Shown here: in pieces, positions 14,851-28,400 of the stretch
Layout: each line of letters begins with the position of its first letter
How positions within the stretch are numbered: the stretch's first letter is position 1
Assembly (NCBI GenBank): GCA_001642005.1
Contig: LWCA01000010.1
Span: 1-64,000, forward strand
Length of the DNA stretch: 64,000 bases
Direction of reading: 5' to 3'
Source: Intoshia linei
Lineage: Eukaryota > Orthonectida > Rhopaluridae
Program-made: the position numbers and the translations under genes
The notes under the pieces: model-generated
The model's database searches: none
What the model saw: the letters and a program-made list of their open reading frames with translations, nothing else
Told to the model about the DNA's origin: nothing

Positions 14851-17800
14851 ATGCAAAGACGACCTAGTCAAAACCAAGGTATGCATGAGAAAAATTAATT
14901 GATATTCAAATATAGAAAATAAATCCGTGAGTGCAAATGGATGTTCCGATTGTATCAAAATAGCATCAATAGCATTGATATTTTTGACGTTTCCTATATC
15001 TGTATTTTTTTGCATTAAAATTGTGCAAGAATACCAGAGAGCAATAATTTTCAGATTGGGAAAATTGATATCGGGAGGCGCTCAAGGACCAGGTATACAT
15101 ACAATTTGATATTATTCTTTGGAATGAGTTAAAAATGTATAATTTTTAGGATTATTCTTCATTATACCATGTATTGACGAGTACAGGATAATTGATTTAC
15201 GTACAGTTGCCATTGATGTACCACCACAGGAAATTTTGACCAAGGATTCTGTTACTGTGGCAGTTGATGCCGTCGTTTTTTACCAAATTTTTGATCCCAT
15301 TTTTTCAGTCATTAATGTTGAAGATGCATCGAAAGCTACTAGATTGCTGGCGGCAACATCTCTTAGGAATGAATTGGGGACAAAAAATTTAAGTGATATT
15401 TTGCTGCGCCGAAAAGAAGTTGCCACTAAAATGCAGGTTGGTTATTAGACAATTTTATTGTTTTGCATTATTGTATTATATACAGAAATATTAATAATAT
15501 TCATATTTAGGAATCTTTGGATCAAGCCACAGATAAATGGGGAATCAAAGTCGAAAGAGTCGAAGTGTAGGAATATTTATTTTTTCATTATATTATCATG
15601 TCAATTACCATTATTCATATACGGAGAGAAATTGAGATGATTTTTCTAATACTTTTATTATAATAAAAATAAGTTTCTAAAAATAAAAAGTAATATTGCA
15701 TATCTTATTATAGTGTTTCTTAAATAATTTATATACATCAAAAAGCTTTATTTGGGCGGTTCAAGATGATTAAGATAATTAATAAGAACATGTATGTTAG
15801 TAGTGTGAATTTATCATGTTTTTGCGAAAATGGAAAAAAGTGCGAAACGTTACGTCAAAGATAGGGTTGAGTAATACACAATTATCAAAAAATAAACACA
15901 TTGTACGTATTAGAATAATTTTTAATCCAACTAATTGATTAATAGTCGGAGCGTAACTGAATGAGATTAATAAAGTATAATTATTTAGAAAAGATGTTCG
16001 TCTTCCAATTCAAATGCAAAAATCAATGGGTGCCATAGCAGAAGCTGAAAGAGAAGCGAAAGCTAAGGTATATTCAATTGAATGTCCTAAAAATCTTATA
16101 ATATACATTTTACATGTACTTTTCATTATAACTTATCCATTATCATTTTACTATATTATCATTATTAGTACAGTCAGTTTTCTTAATAGATGGTTACAAA
16201 CACGGAGGCAAAGACACATTTTTAACAACATTTACTTTATAAGTGGGAATAGCGATTCCTCATAAATACCAATGTATTGAAATGGTGCTAGTTTGAGACT
16301 TACATTTTTTGCCACGAAATTCGTAATATAAATTTAATATGACTTATTTAAATTAGAGGCTCTAAACTTTTGTAAATGCCTGGCTCGTTTCGCTATTACA
16401 TTTTATTGGCTTAGTCATTGTCCTATATTAGGCATGTGCAGTGCACATTGTGCACAATACCAATACTTCTTGGTATTTTCTTGGTATTGACTCTCAATAC
16501 CAATATTCTTGATACATTTTTTTCAAAAAACAAACAATTGATGTTGGAGTAATAATAACATAATGAAACAGTTTTTTGAAAAGTATACAGTTAAAATATA
16601 TAAGATTGTAAAATAGTGTAATGTTAAAAGATTAGTTTTAGTAACTGTTATATAAAAAAAACTAAATATATCCCAAATATCAAGGTCTATATCAATCATG
16701 TGTAGCAATGATAATTAATTTCAATTAAAATTAATTAAAAATTTCAATTTTTTGAAATTTATGAATATTTTCTTCTTAATAGCGATTTATTATTTTAATG
16801 AGTCAACTTGAAATATTTTTAAAAGAAAGTTTTTTAGTCCCAACATTTGAGATTTCATCTTTAGTATTGGATACATGATGAGAATCATATTTTTATTATG
16901 CAGTTAAGAAAAATCATATGAAATTGTTTTGGAAAAGTGATGAAAATGTCACAAAATTTAGCTTATATAGTAATAGAAACATTAAAAATCAAATGTGTTT
17001 CAATACCATTACCAAAAAAGTATTGAAATAAAAGTATTGGTATTGCACATGCCTATCCTATACTTACAAAAATTTGAATTTGAATTGAATATGGATGTCT
17101 GTGTTACCGTTTATATAAAAAATAACAGTGCTAAAATTAAAAAAACACTATTTCTAAGACGGTTTGTTAAGAGTGATGTAGTATCGCAAATTTCATTATT
17201 TGAAATTTAATGCTTCAGGGTCAAAACCTAATTTCCCTTTTTTTAAAAAATAAAATCAGTCTTAAACTTTAAAAAATCATATTGACTGGGACGCATTTGA
17301 AAGTCATTAACAGTGTCGTAAATCTCAGCTTCAGAAACTTACATATTTATTATTGAAACCCACATTACCCTTTTTTTATATAAAAAAAGTTCTAGAATTT
17401 TATAATACACTAGGTTGACTGATATGTACTACGTACAAACAGTTTTTCAATTTCAATTTTTATTTTAATCGAAATATTTGAAAAATATTGGTTGATAACA
17501 TATTAAAATTTATTTTTCACCGGGAATGCGTTGATTTCTGGGATTGAAATTTTGTATTTATATCAACTAAAATAAGCTTTATCAGAATAATTTTCTTTTT
17601 TTTAATTTTCGGAATGTTAATTATTTCACATTTTTTGTTTTAATAAAATATAGGAATACTAAAATACTTTTTTGACCATGAAGTCATCACTTATTCGAAT
17701 TGAAATTTTTTATGTGTGTTAACAGGATACAACTGTACGATCTGTAAATTTTTTGAAATTCTAGGACTGTTTTCATTAAAAAAAAAAGGATAATTTGTGG

Positions 17801-19232
17801 TTTTGGCACTGAAGATATAATTTTGTGTTAAATTTAAATTTTTGATAATTTTTATGATTATAAAATTATGATTAAATTTATTTTATTATAATGACTGTCC
17901 GTATCAGCTTATATATTTTTTTAATTTTTTTAACTCGTTTGATTTGCAAAAAAAAGGACAATTGGGGTTTTTGACCCGTAAGATGTGAGTTTAAGGGGTT
18001 GACATTATGTTTGCGAACACCCCGGAAAAAACTGTAATTGAAATGTGGACTTTATAAAATTCTAAGACTAGTAGTTATTGAAATAAAAAGTAACACACAA
18101 AAATATTGCAAATCATATATAAGTGAGGATACATTCTGTCATATTATTCATAATATTAAGCATTATCGTAAATCACAAACCCAGATTACCCGTTTTTTAA
18201 CAATGAAAATAGTCCTAGATTTAAAAAAATAACAACCTATACATTCATATCCAGTTAACACACACCGCAAATTTTACTTTATAAAGTGACGCCTTCAGGG
18301 TCAAAAAAAACACTTTGGTATTAATTTTTTTATTTGGTAATTATTCTATTAACAAAAAATTAGAAATAATCACAATTTGTAAACTTTGAAATTTTGATGT
18401 GTGTTTTTGCAGTGGTCTCTTAGAACCACTGATTTAGAACATAAGAAAATACGACTTGAAAACTAATACAATTTTACTAATAAATAATTATAATGTACAT
18501 TGTACAATGTGCATATGGATATTTTCTCCGATTTAATATTATAGTACAGTAATTTCTTGATTAATTGATTAAACTACATTATAGATTATTATGGCAGAAG
18601 GTGAAGAAAAAGCTGCATTATCGATTAAGAAGGCTGCAGACATTATTGGGTATTATTTATTTCTAGTTTTAATTTACAGTTTATAATTTACGCAACATTT
18701 TTTTTGCTGTCGTCATATTCCAAAAATTTCTGTGAACCACCATAAACCACGTTTCCAAAATGCCGGTTAGATGAAGAATTCATCACAGCTTCCCATAAAA
18801 TTATTGACCTTCTCCGATTGAAAATTCAGCTTTACCTCAGTATGAAGTAGTAGCATTTTTAAGTCATCTTCACAAAGAATAATATAACAGTTTAGTAGAG
18901 ATAATAAAATTTTTTAATAAATATATTTTAAATGATATATTGAATCTCTTATGAGGAACACCAACAAGAATCACTGATTTAGGTTACTTGAATTGTTTTT
19001 TACATGGTATCATCACCTGAACTGAAATGTTCACGAACTTCTTATTAATAATACATTACGATAATAATCAATAATAATTATTATTAGTCTAATACATGTT
19101 CATTTTAGTGACTCGTCAAATGCATTACAATTGCGCTATTTACAAACATTGACATCAATTGCAGAAGATAAGAACTCTACAATAGTATTCCCAATGCCAA
19201 TCGACTTTTTATCCTCACTATTTAAAAAATAA
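14851..19232 (+). CDS. Stomatin / band-7 (SPFH) membrane protein, copy 2
   Basis: Seven exons: 14851-14878, 14916-15092, 15150-15436, 15511-15566, 15989-16067, 18585-18649, 19109-19232, giving 271 aa. Exon lengths 28, 287, 56, 79, 65 and 124 are identical to copy 1; only exon 2 differs (177 against 183 nt). All phases match, so the pair arose by tandem duplication. The protein has the membrane hairpin ([18 protein letters not shown]), the IFRLGKL...GPG junction, the SPFH core, [20 protein letters not shown] and a C-terminal FPMPIDFL. The start codon gives a short polar leader of the same 28-nt exon 1. Intron 5 (2.5 kb) has swollen by insertion of a hAT MITE (16429-17055) and a family A copy (17400-18390). 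Confidence 0.95.
16429..17055. mobile_element. hAT-type MITE with 8-bp target duplication
   Basis: Ends are TAGGCATGTGCA...TGCACATGCCTA (inverted). Flanks are TCCTATAT (16421-16428) and TCCTATAC (17056-17063), a 7/8 match as expected for a hAT 8-bp target-site duplication. The 627-bp interior is full of 'aataccaat' and 'ggtatt' words in both orientations near the ends, so the termini extend into a longer imperfect inverted repeat. No transposase frame. It lies within intron 5 of stomatin copy 2. Confidence 0.8.
17400..18390. repeat. Family A repeat, near-full copy in intron
   Basis: Contains the whole series of family landmarks in the orientation opposite to 60470-61230: 'tactacgtacaaacag', 'cgaaatatttgaaaaatatt', 'caccgggaatgcg', 'gtgttaacaggatacaactg', 'cccgtaagatgtgagttt' and 'gtaattgaaatgtggact'. 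Related sequence before it (from about 17150) matches 33170 and 42330. No protein coding potential recognised. Confidence 0.7.
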
Positions 19233-19468
19233 TGTATATTATTATATTTTGAATTAATAAAATAATCAAATGACATGTCTTACGCCCATATTTCATAACT
19301 TATAGCTTAAAACATGTTTACGTAATATACCAATTTTACACCTATTCAACAATATACCAATAATGTTTTGATTCTATAAATTATAAATACAATACTTGTG
19401 TAAACACGATAAAATCTAATCAATCTAGATAAAAAAGTGATTTATATGTAAATTTAAACATATATAAA

Positions 19469-22400
19469 ATGAACAAGTACGAAAAAAAACATAGTGATTT
19501 TATGGATGAGATTGGATTAGGTTTTAATGATGATTCACATCACGATAAAAATAATAAGTCTTTGGGTAAGCGTGTAGTACGAAAAGAGGCATCGTTGAAA
19601 GATAATGAACGTTTATTTCTTATTGCAATTGAAAGAGGAGATATAGCGTCAGTAGAAGAAATTTTGAATAATGTAGATTTGTTAAATGTTGACATTAATT
19701 GTGTCGACATGTTAGGTCGGAATGGGTTAATTATTTCAATAGAAAACGAAAACCTCGAAATTATGAACATGTTACTAAATTGTAATATTATCGTTGGCGA
19801 TGGACTTTTGGTAGTTTATAATTATTATTGGTTAATGTTTACTTCCAAGAAGAATTTTAAAATGGCATTACATAGTTTTGGATACCATGAAATAGTTGAC
19901 TTTTTTAAATTTATAAACATTCTTTTAAATTTATACTACTATTTTATCGATTTTAAAATTTAGCATGCAATAAACGAAGAAAATATATTAGCCGTGGAAG
20001 TGTTGCTACCACGTTCACCTCCGGTATTTTATAAAAATATACACATTATATCTACACTTTCAAAGGTTAATGAAACTATTATATCGGATTCGTTTACTCC
20101 AGACATTACTCCAATTATTTTAGCAGCTCACAAGGACAATTACGAAATAATAAAAATATTATTGGATCATGGGTACATAATAAATCAGCCTCATCAGGTG
20201 AAATGGTAATACGCAAAATTTAGTTTAGAACGGAATGTTTACATTTTATTAGTTTCTGCGATGAATGTGTAATGGCTCGTAAAACGGATAGTTTAAATTT
20301 GTCAAGGTCTCGCATAAATGCTTTTAGCGCACTTTCCAGTCCTTCCTTAATTTCTTTGACATCTAAAGATCCTATCCTTAGTGCATTCGAAATAAGCTGC
20401 GATCTCAAGGCTTTAAGCAAACTGGAAAATGAATTTTGCATTAAATACGAAAATTTGGCTGATCAATGCAGAAATTACGCAGTTAGTTTATTAGATCAAA
20501 CTAGGAATTCTGATGAATTATCAACGATTTTGAATCATGATGCTGAACATTCTTATTTGGATGACGATACGTTTCTTAAAAATGACCCGAATTCTGAGTC
20601 TATCGATACTTCACACATGACTCTGGAACGACTCAAATTGGCCATCAAATATAAACAAAAAAAAGTAAGTTTTCTGAGTTTAAAGTTTTTTTTACATACT
20701 TAAACCATTAAGTGAAAAATGTACATTAAGGTGTCTCATGGGTATTTAGAAAAAATATCCTTAGGGCTTAAAATTATAGTATTACTAAAATAATAACTAT
20801 TTATGGTAAAATATTTTGGGCCAACTCCTAATAATGAAGTTAGCCTGACCATTTAAAGTTTTCTATATATACTATATATTACACAATTAATAATGAACTT
20901 TATTTTAACGGAAATTGGCCTTTGAGTTGTTAAACGTGGTACCGACTTTATAATATTGTTCCCTATGTTTAGTTATACTAGTGCGACCATAAGTAGGAAT
21001 TTATACAAAAAGTACGAAATGAAAATAACATGATACTCTATTTCGTACTAATTAAAACGTGACAAATAAGAATAACTAATATATTCTTCAGTGAAAATTT
21101 CACTGAATTATATCAAATAAAGTTTAATATGAAGATGAAATTTGAAAATTTATCAACATTAATTGAGATGCTATTATAGCTACTAATAACAAAAAATAGT
21201 ACAAATTGAGTACGAATTAAATATGGTCGCACTAGTTATACCATAGAAGTCGGTACCACGTAAAAGCCCAAACGCCAATTTATATTAAAATAAAGTTCAG
21301 TTTTAATTTTGTAATATATAGTATATATAGAAAACTTTAAATGGTCAGACTATCTTCAATATTCGTTGAAATGCATTAATATTTTGGAAATATCATTTTT
21401 TTATACTTGATCACTATTATACCTAAGGATGTTCAAAAATGTAATTTTTCATTTTTTTGAGACACCATATTTTTTTAATGTACATATAAATGTAGTATAT
21501 TTTGAGATTTTTAGTTTGTTTCTCACGCAAATTGTCAACAAGTGTTGTCTACCATGTGGTACGAAGGATTACCAGGATTTCGTAGAATGCCTTTTTTCAA
21601 GAAAATCTTTATTGCCATGTTAATTTGTTTTCTTTATCCAATAATGTCAATGATATGTATTATTACGCCTAATTCAAAAATTGGTCTACTCATGCGCCGA
21701 CCCTTTATCAAATTTATATGCAACACTGCATCGTATTTAACATTTCTTTGTAGTTATACTTTTTACCAAATATATAATATTTATTAGTCTTATTGGTTCT
21801 CAAATCTCAAAGAATTGATACCGTCAATTGGTTTGGTTATGATCCAACATACCAAATAAAGTTGCAACTGAGAGGAATGTAATTTTATTAATTTTTATAC
21901 ATATTATATGGTATACCCGGTGTATAGAGCCGAAGTGTATATTACATACCGTAACTAAAGAACAATTACAACAAACATTACAAAATATTGTTATAATGAT
22001 AGTTAATATTAATAAAAACTTAAGAAACCCTGTTGTAAATCATACATATTTTTCGAATTCTACAACATAAAATGATATAGCAAGAAATCCCACACATAGT
22101 GTATTAACTTAAAAATAATAATAATAAAATTTAGGCCATTAACGTATTTGGAATGGACAATACTATTGTGGGTTTTAGGTAATTTTAATGCACTAATACA
22201 GTGGCCAAAAACCCTTGCACAAATTACATCAAAATTTATATAATTCAATTCTGATTTTGAAATATTACCTTCATAATGGTCACACAATAACACATTTCTA
22301 GCAACTTTTAATTAAAATAATTTTTAAATATAATATTTTCTAAAATAGGCTTAATGTTTTCTGAATTTCTACATTTATGGAGTCGGGGAGCAAAAGAATA

Positions 22401-25400
22401 CATGACAGATATGTGGAATATGTTGGATTTTGTTACACTGTCATTATATGTCGCCACATTCACATTAAAAATCATTTCATATTATCAAGTAATAAACATT
22501 GTATATTATGCATATTATTAATATGCACTGCATATAGTTTAAATTATTTATTACACGGTTCAACATGTTGATACGTTTGCAAATAATTTCACCAATTTTT
22601 ATACATTATCATATCCCAGTTATATTTAATATAAATTTGATTCATTAACTATATAATTCATAATTGTAGTGTAAAATTAGGTTGAATACGAAAAATCAAA
22701 ACAATTACAAGCAGCATTTATACCTCGAGAACTATGGGATGCTTTTGATCCCGATTTGATTAGTGAAGGATTATTTTCAGTGGCCAATATATTTAGTTGC
22801 CTTAAATTAGTGTCTATATTTACCATAAATCCACACCTTGGTCCACTTCAAATTTCCTTGGGTCGAATGATTTACGATATATTACGATTCATGTGTATCG
22901 CAGTATTGGTCGTATTTTCTTATGCCTGTGGTGTAAATCAATTATATTGGTATTATGCCGATAGAAGATCAATCGATTGTGATGCCTGCACATTCAACTG
23001 TCTACAAGACGGAGTTCAATGCAAGGATGACGAATGTGACGGATTGTGTAATAAAGCTTTGTCCAAGTAAGTTTACTAAATGAACCTTACTCTTTTTAAA
23101 ATTTTATAAAGTCTCTTTGAAATACTGCAAAGTTTATATTTTGTTGTGTATGCTCTGATAGATGTTCGACGATTTGAAATTAAGGAACCCCACGATTTCA
23201 CTCAGTTTATCGTATTCATTAAAATTCCAAATTTACAAAATTTAGGGAAAATTAATGTTTGGAACGTATAGCGCCATTATTATCATTGTATTATTGAACA
23301 TGCTTATAGCTATGCTTTCAAATTCTTTTCAGAAAATATCGGTATGTGACATGTTAATTTTTTATTCTGTCTTTTGTTGTCAGATTTTTGTGTTTAAGGG
23401 TGTCAACCTAAAAATGTTGTCAATGAATCATCAATAGTATGCTAGAAATTTTTGATCTATAAGTTGTACTTTACCGCATGATAAACAAATATATAATTGT
23501 AGACATATTTTTTCATTTTTTGTGATTGTACTTGAATATGAAATTATATACAATAATGTAAATGCACTATTTCAGCTATTGGAATATATTACAAACTTTG
23601 TATTTTACATTGTATGGATTAGTGGAACCGGACACGTTTCACTTAGTAGAAAATCATTTTGTCACTGAATTTATAGGAAAATTAATGTTTGGGATATTTT
23701 GTGGATTGACGATTATACTCATTATCAATATTCTGATAGCTATGCTCACAAACTCGTATCACACTATAATTGTACTTTTTGACATTACATTGTATTATTA
23801 ATATATTTTTAATTTAGATGGTCACTATTGGTAAGGAAAGTAGTCTTTTCAAGTAATTTTGGTGAATTTATACAAATATAAATAAAACTGACTAAAAATT
23901 TAAACAATTAACTAAAGTAACTAAAAATAACTGGGAAAGTCATTAGTGATTGTCTGAAATGAAAATCTCTATAAATACTATTTATAAATTAAACTATTAA
24001 AAACCGTTGTTATATGTAGAATGACGCCGACACTGAATGGAAATTTGCAAGGTCCCAACTTTGGATTAGTTATTTTGATAAAGATATATCTGTACCTGTT
24101 CCATTAAACTTGGTTCCCATTCCATATAATCTTTTTAAACGAGCCAAAAAAATTTTTCACCAAATATGGTCGGTAAATTAATTTTTTTCACTATTAAATT
24201 ATAAGAGCTACTTAATCAGTGTTTCGCGGAACAATGGTGCTTCCTTGAATTAAATCAATTAAATTAATATATTTATATATTAAAAGAATGGAAACTATCC
24301 ATAAATGAAATTATTTGCGAAAAAATTTATAGAAGGGTCTCGATGATGGTAGATTAGACTCTGCATATCTGTTCCGCGAAATAATATAATTAAAAGCAAA
24401 GAATCACATACAAATAACTACATTACATACATCTATAAAATTTAGTACAGCAAGAATGAGCGAGATGAAAAATGGAAACGAATCAAAGTACATATTTAAT
24501 ATATTGATTGATAACACTAGGTCACAAAACGAAATTTTTTTTAATATAGCAGGGATAATTTTATATACTGTTACATACTTTATATACTGAGAATTTTTTT
24601 GTTTATTTAACAGTAGTTTCATTTTTAATAGTTGAGATCAAAATTTGAAAATATACATAGATTAATATAAAATTTAATTAACAAAATAACATAATGTTTA
24701 TCATTGTTTCGTATTCCATAGATAGTATCCAAGCATATTTTTCATATATTTAAATCGGTATCTATTTACATATAGGAGGAGTTGTTGGTGGAACCTCTCT
24801 CCATGTTCGTCGGACCAGGCTCCACAATTTTCGGGAAACATATTTAGGTGGCATTATAAATAATGCATTTTTGGACTTAGACGACATCCCATCGCACAAG
24901 TTTTAAAGTGTAACGTCTCTGGCTTTTTAAAGTACATATAGCATACACTGCAAATATGTGATGGGTCCAAATATTTTTTACGTTTTTTGCTGACATGCCA
25001 AAAGTACGTTCGTATGCAATGATAGTTGAATTCTTTATATCATATATTCTCTTTGATTTGACAAGGTAAATGCCGTAGATGTAACAATACTTTGATGCGT
25101 TTTCGTAATTAAACATGTTTAAGTTACAAGAAAAATTATTTAAATGGGTATATCTTTGAAACCTGATATCTGATGATCTGATATCAAAATAATATTTTCG
25201 ATATATGAATTTGTGTTTTCTAATCTTTACATTAGTAGGATTATTAGTATGCTATATTTTTTTCGGTTTATTTCGTGCCCTAGTGTAATATATTAAAAAT
25301 TATTTTTCACCGGGAATGCGTGATTTCTGGGGTTGAAATTTTGTATTTATATCAACTAGAATAAACTCTATCAGAATAATCTTTTTTTTTTAATTTTCAA

Positions 25401-28400
25401 ACAGTTAATTATTTCACATTTTTTGTTTTACAATATTTGTTAATAAAATATTTCGGAAAAAAAATATATGAATACTAAAATGCTTTTTTGACCATAAAGG
25501 CGTCATTTATTCAGATTGAAATTTTTTTGTGTTAACAGGATACAATTGAACCACTTGTAATTTTTTTTAAATTCTAGGTCTGTTTTCATTAAAAAAAAAA
25601 GGATAATTTGTGGTTTTGGCCCTGAAGATATATTTTTTTTAAATTTAAATTTATGATAATTTTTATGATTTTAAAATCCGTATTAGAGTATATATTTTTT
25701 TAAATTCTCGAACTTGTTTGATTTTCAAAAAAAGGACAATTGGGCTTTATGACCCGTAAGATGTGAGTTTTGGAGGTTGAAATTTATTTTGCTAAACTGT
25801 AAACTTGAAAAAACTGTAATTGAAATGTGGACTTTATAAAATTCTAAGACTCGTAGTTATTGAAATAAACGAATATAATAATAATAAGAACGAACGAAAT
25901 AATAAATAAAATAAAATATTGAAATTGTTACCAACATACTTAGCAGTGATTACCCTAAACTGAAAAAAATAATTTGGTACACTATAATAATCTAAATTTC
26001 CAATGGCAATGCCAAGGCATTAACAATGTCCAATTGATTTGGAAATTAGCGGATAAAAATTACAAAACACCGGCCTGTTTAGAAAAAATATAACCATGAC
26101 TATAAACATGGTCGTTGGCAACTCAATAGATAAATATGTCAGTATTTTTTAAATTATTGAACAAAGGTAAAAACCTAACGTACACAGTACACCAATTTTG
26201 AAATGTAAATGAATATTTTTGTTTAGCATAACATTAGAATAATCAATGAAAAGGAAGAAAAATACCAGGTACAGTAAAAACACTTACAATAAATCTAAAT
26301 TGCATGCTTATACATATTTCATGCTTATGTATATTGTTTGGCTAACATCCTGTGAGTCATGACTTATGACATAGCATATCTTTAGTGTCGCTAGAAGCTA
26401 ATATGGAGCATTGAATCTACAGTATATATTGAGTTTGTGACATTGTATTGAATGTAGGGGTCATTTTTAGACATTTTTATAAAACAAAATCTATACTTAA
26501 GGGTATAATTATAGTTAATGCCTTTTTTCAGTTAATGTGCATAACATGTATTATTTTTGGAAATTTTAAGAAATTTCATAGTTGAAATCTTTAGGGTTAA
26601 AAAAGAACACTAGTATTTATTTTTTTGCAAATTATTTGTTTAAGATGGATATTTTCGGTGGTGATGAAAAATTAATTTGATATATTGTATTTATAATAAT
26701 AATAATATTTTTTATAGAAAGTTGTACTACGATTGATAAACCGATACGCCATGCAAAAATCTAAAGATTTACAAAATCAAGGAGTAACAGAAGATGATTT
26801 GAATGAAATAAAGCAGGATATCAGCTTGATGAGTAAATTAATTCATTAGTTCACTTTATTATAACCTAGAATACGATTTGATTGATTTATTTAAAGTAAT
26901 TAATAATTATTCATAAATCTATAAACAATGTGTGATAGAGTGTCATACGTATCTGAGACGCAAGTATGGCTTAAATATTTACATAACTTCAACATTGAAC
27001 AGTTTTTATAAATGCGTTTATTAAAATTCATTGATATTTAATTGTAATGATAATTTCATTTTAAATTAGATTAACAATTTCGATACTGGAAATGTCATGG
27101 ATCGCTCATGTAATTTTAATATACTACAACGGTTATTTTCAAAATATATCACAAACATCAATCCTCCGTAAAGTTAGTGTAACCATTTCGTTCCTAAAGA
27201 TTAGATGGTCAATTTTCATAAAAACAAAAAGATTAATACATGTATTAATATATGAAGCTTTATTATTTTTTTTCAAAGACTTTTTTATAATTATTTAGTA
27301 AATTCAAAAAGTAACAAAATTTTAAGTGTATAAGTTGTTTACTCAGGGGCGGATCATAGAGGCTAGTTAATGGGGTGCGAGCGAAGCCAGCAATGTTAAA
27401 AATAAAAAAATTTTTATGGGAGTCTCTTTTAATATTAAGGCGTCTAGTCTGATTTTAAATCGTCTCTTTTAATTTCATTTAAAGGTTGTTGTACAATAGT
27501 TTCCAAATTTGTATTTTTTCGTAAAAATAAAAAAAATGATCAGCACCAAAAAAAAGAGAAATTAATTTTTCAGTTATTTTACAAAACATTAACTAAAATT
27601 TTTTTTTAAAAAATTTAGGGGTTCAACTGCACCTTCTGCACCCCTTGAATCCGCCCCTGTTGCTTATTGGTTTATTTTACTTTCTATAAGGCAGTGGTTC
27701 CCGAATCGTACCACCGTATTGCGGACTCCCATTTTAAAATTTTTTTTTATTTTTTTGACCCTACAGAAACATAAAATATAAAAAATTTATAAAAAAATCA
27801 AAGGTTTCTTCTTATAAGATTTGGTAAATTTTATGTTATTTAAAATCGTGTTTTTACAAAAAAATATTGGAAAAAAAGCATTTTTCCATAAAGGGTTAGT
27901 GGATTTTTATTTTGAGTTTTGGATTAAGAAGTTGTTGCTCATAAGATTTGGTAAAATCATTTTTTTGGTAAAAAAATATTGGAATAAACAGATTTTTCCG
28001 TAAAAGGTTGGTAAAATTAAAATTTTTATTTTGGGTACTAAGATAAAGTAAAATCGGATTTTTCATTAAAAAAATATTGGAAAAAGGGGATTTTATATTT
28101 TGATGTTGGTATTAACTTAATAATTAAGTGTATTTTTCAAAAAAATATCTGTAAATTCGATTTTCACTGAGTGTTTGAAATGGTATATTTTAATAAATTT
28201 TATTAATGGTGAGATTTTTGAAATAATAATGTAGCGATATCTAGGTTTTGGAATAAATTCCCAACATCTGGCAACTGTACGAAATATTTTAAAATTTTTA
28301 GTTTTTTAAATAAAAAAAATTATCCTATAAAAAAAAGAAAAAGTTGATTAAATTTTTTGTATATTTGATTTGAATCTCACGTACTTCAAGCATATAGTTT

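Noticed and set aside
26833-26849. TRPC ending at the TAG 17 bp after exon 26718-26832
   Set aside because: The GTAAAT donor after ATGA joins in phase to the exon at 28592, giving a long basic tail. The short read-through form is kept only as a possible isoform.
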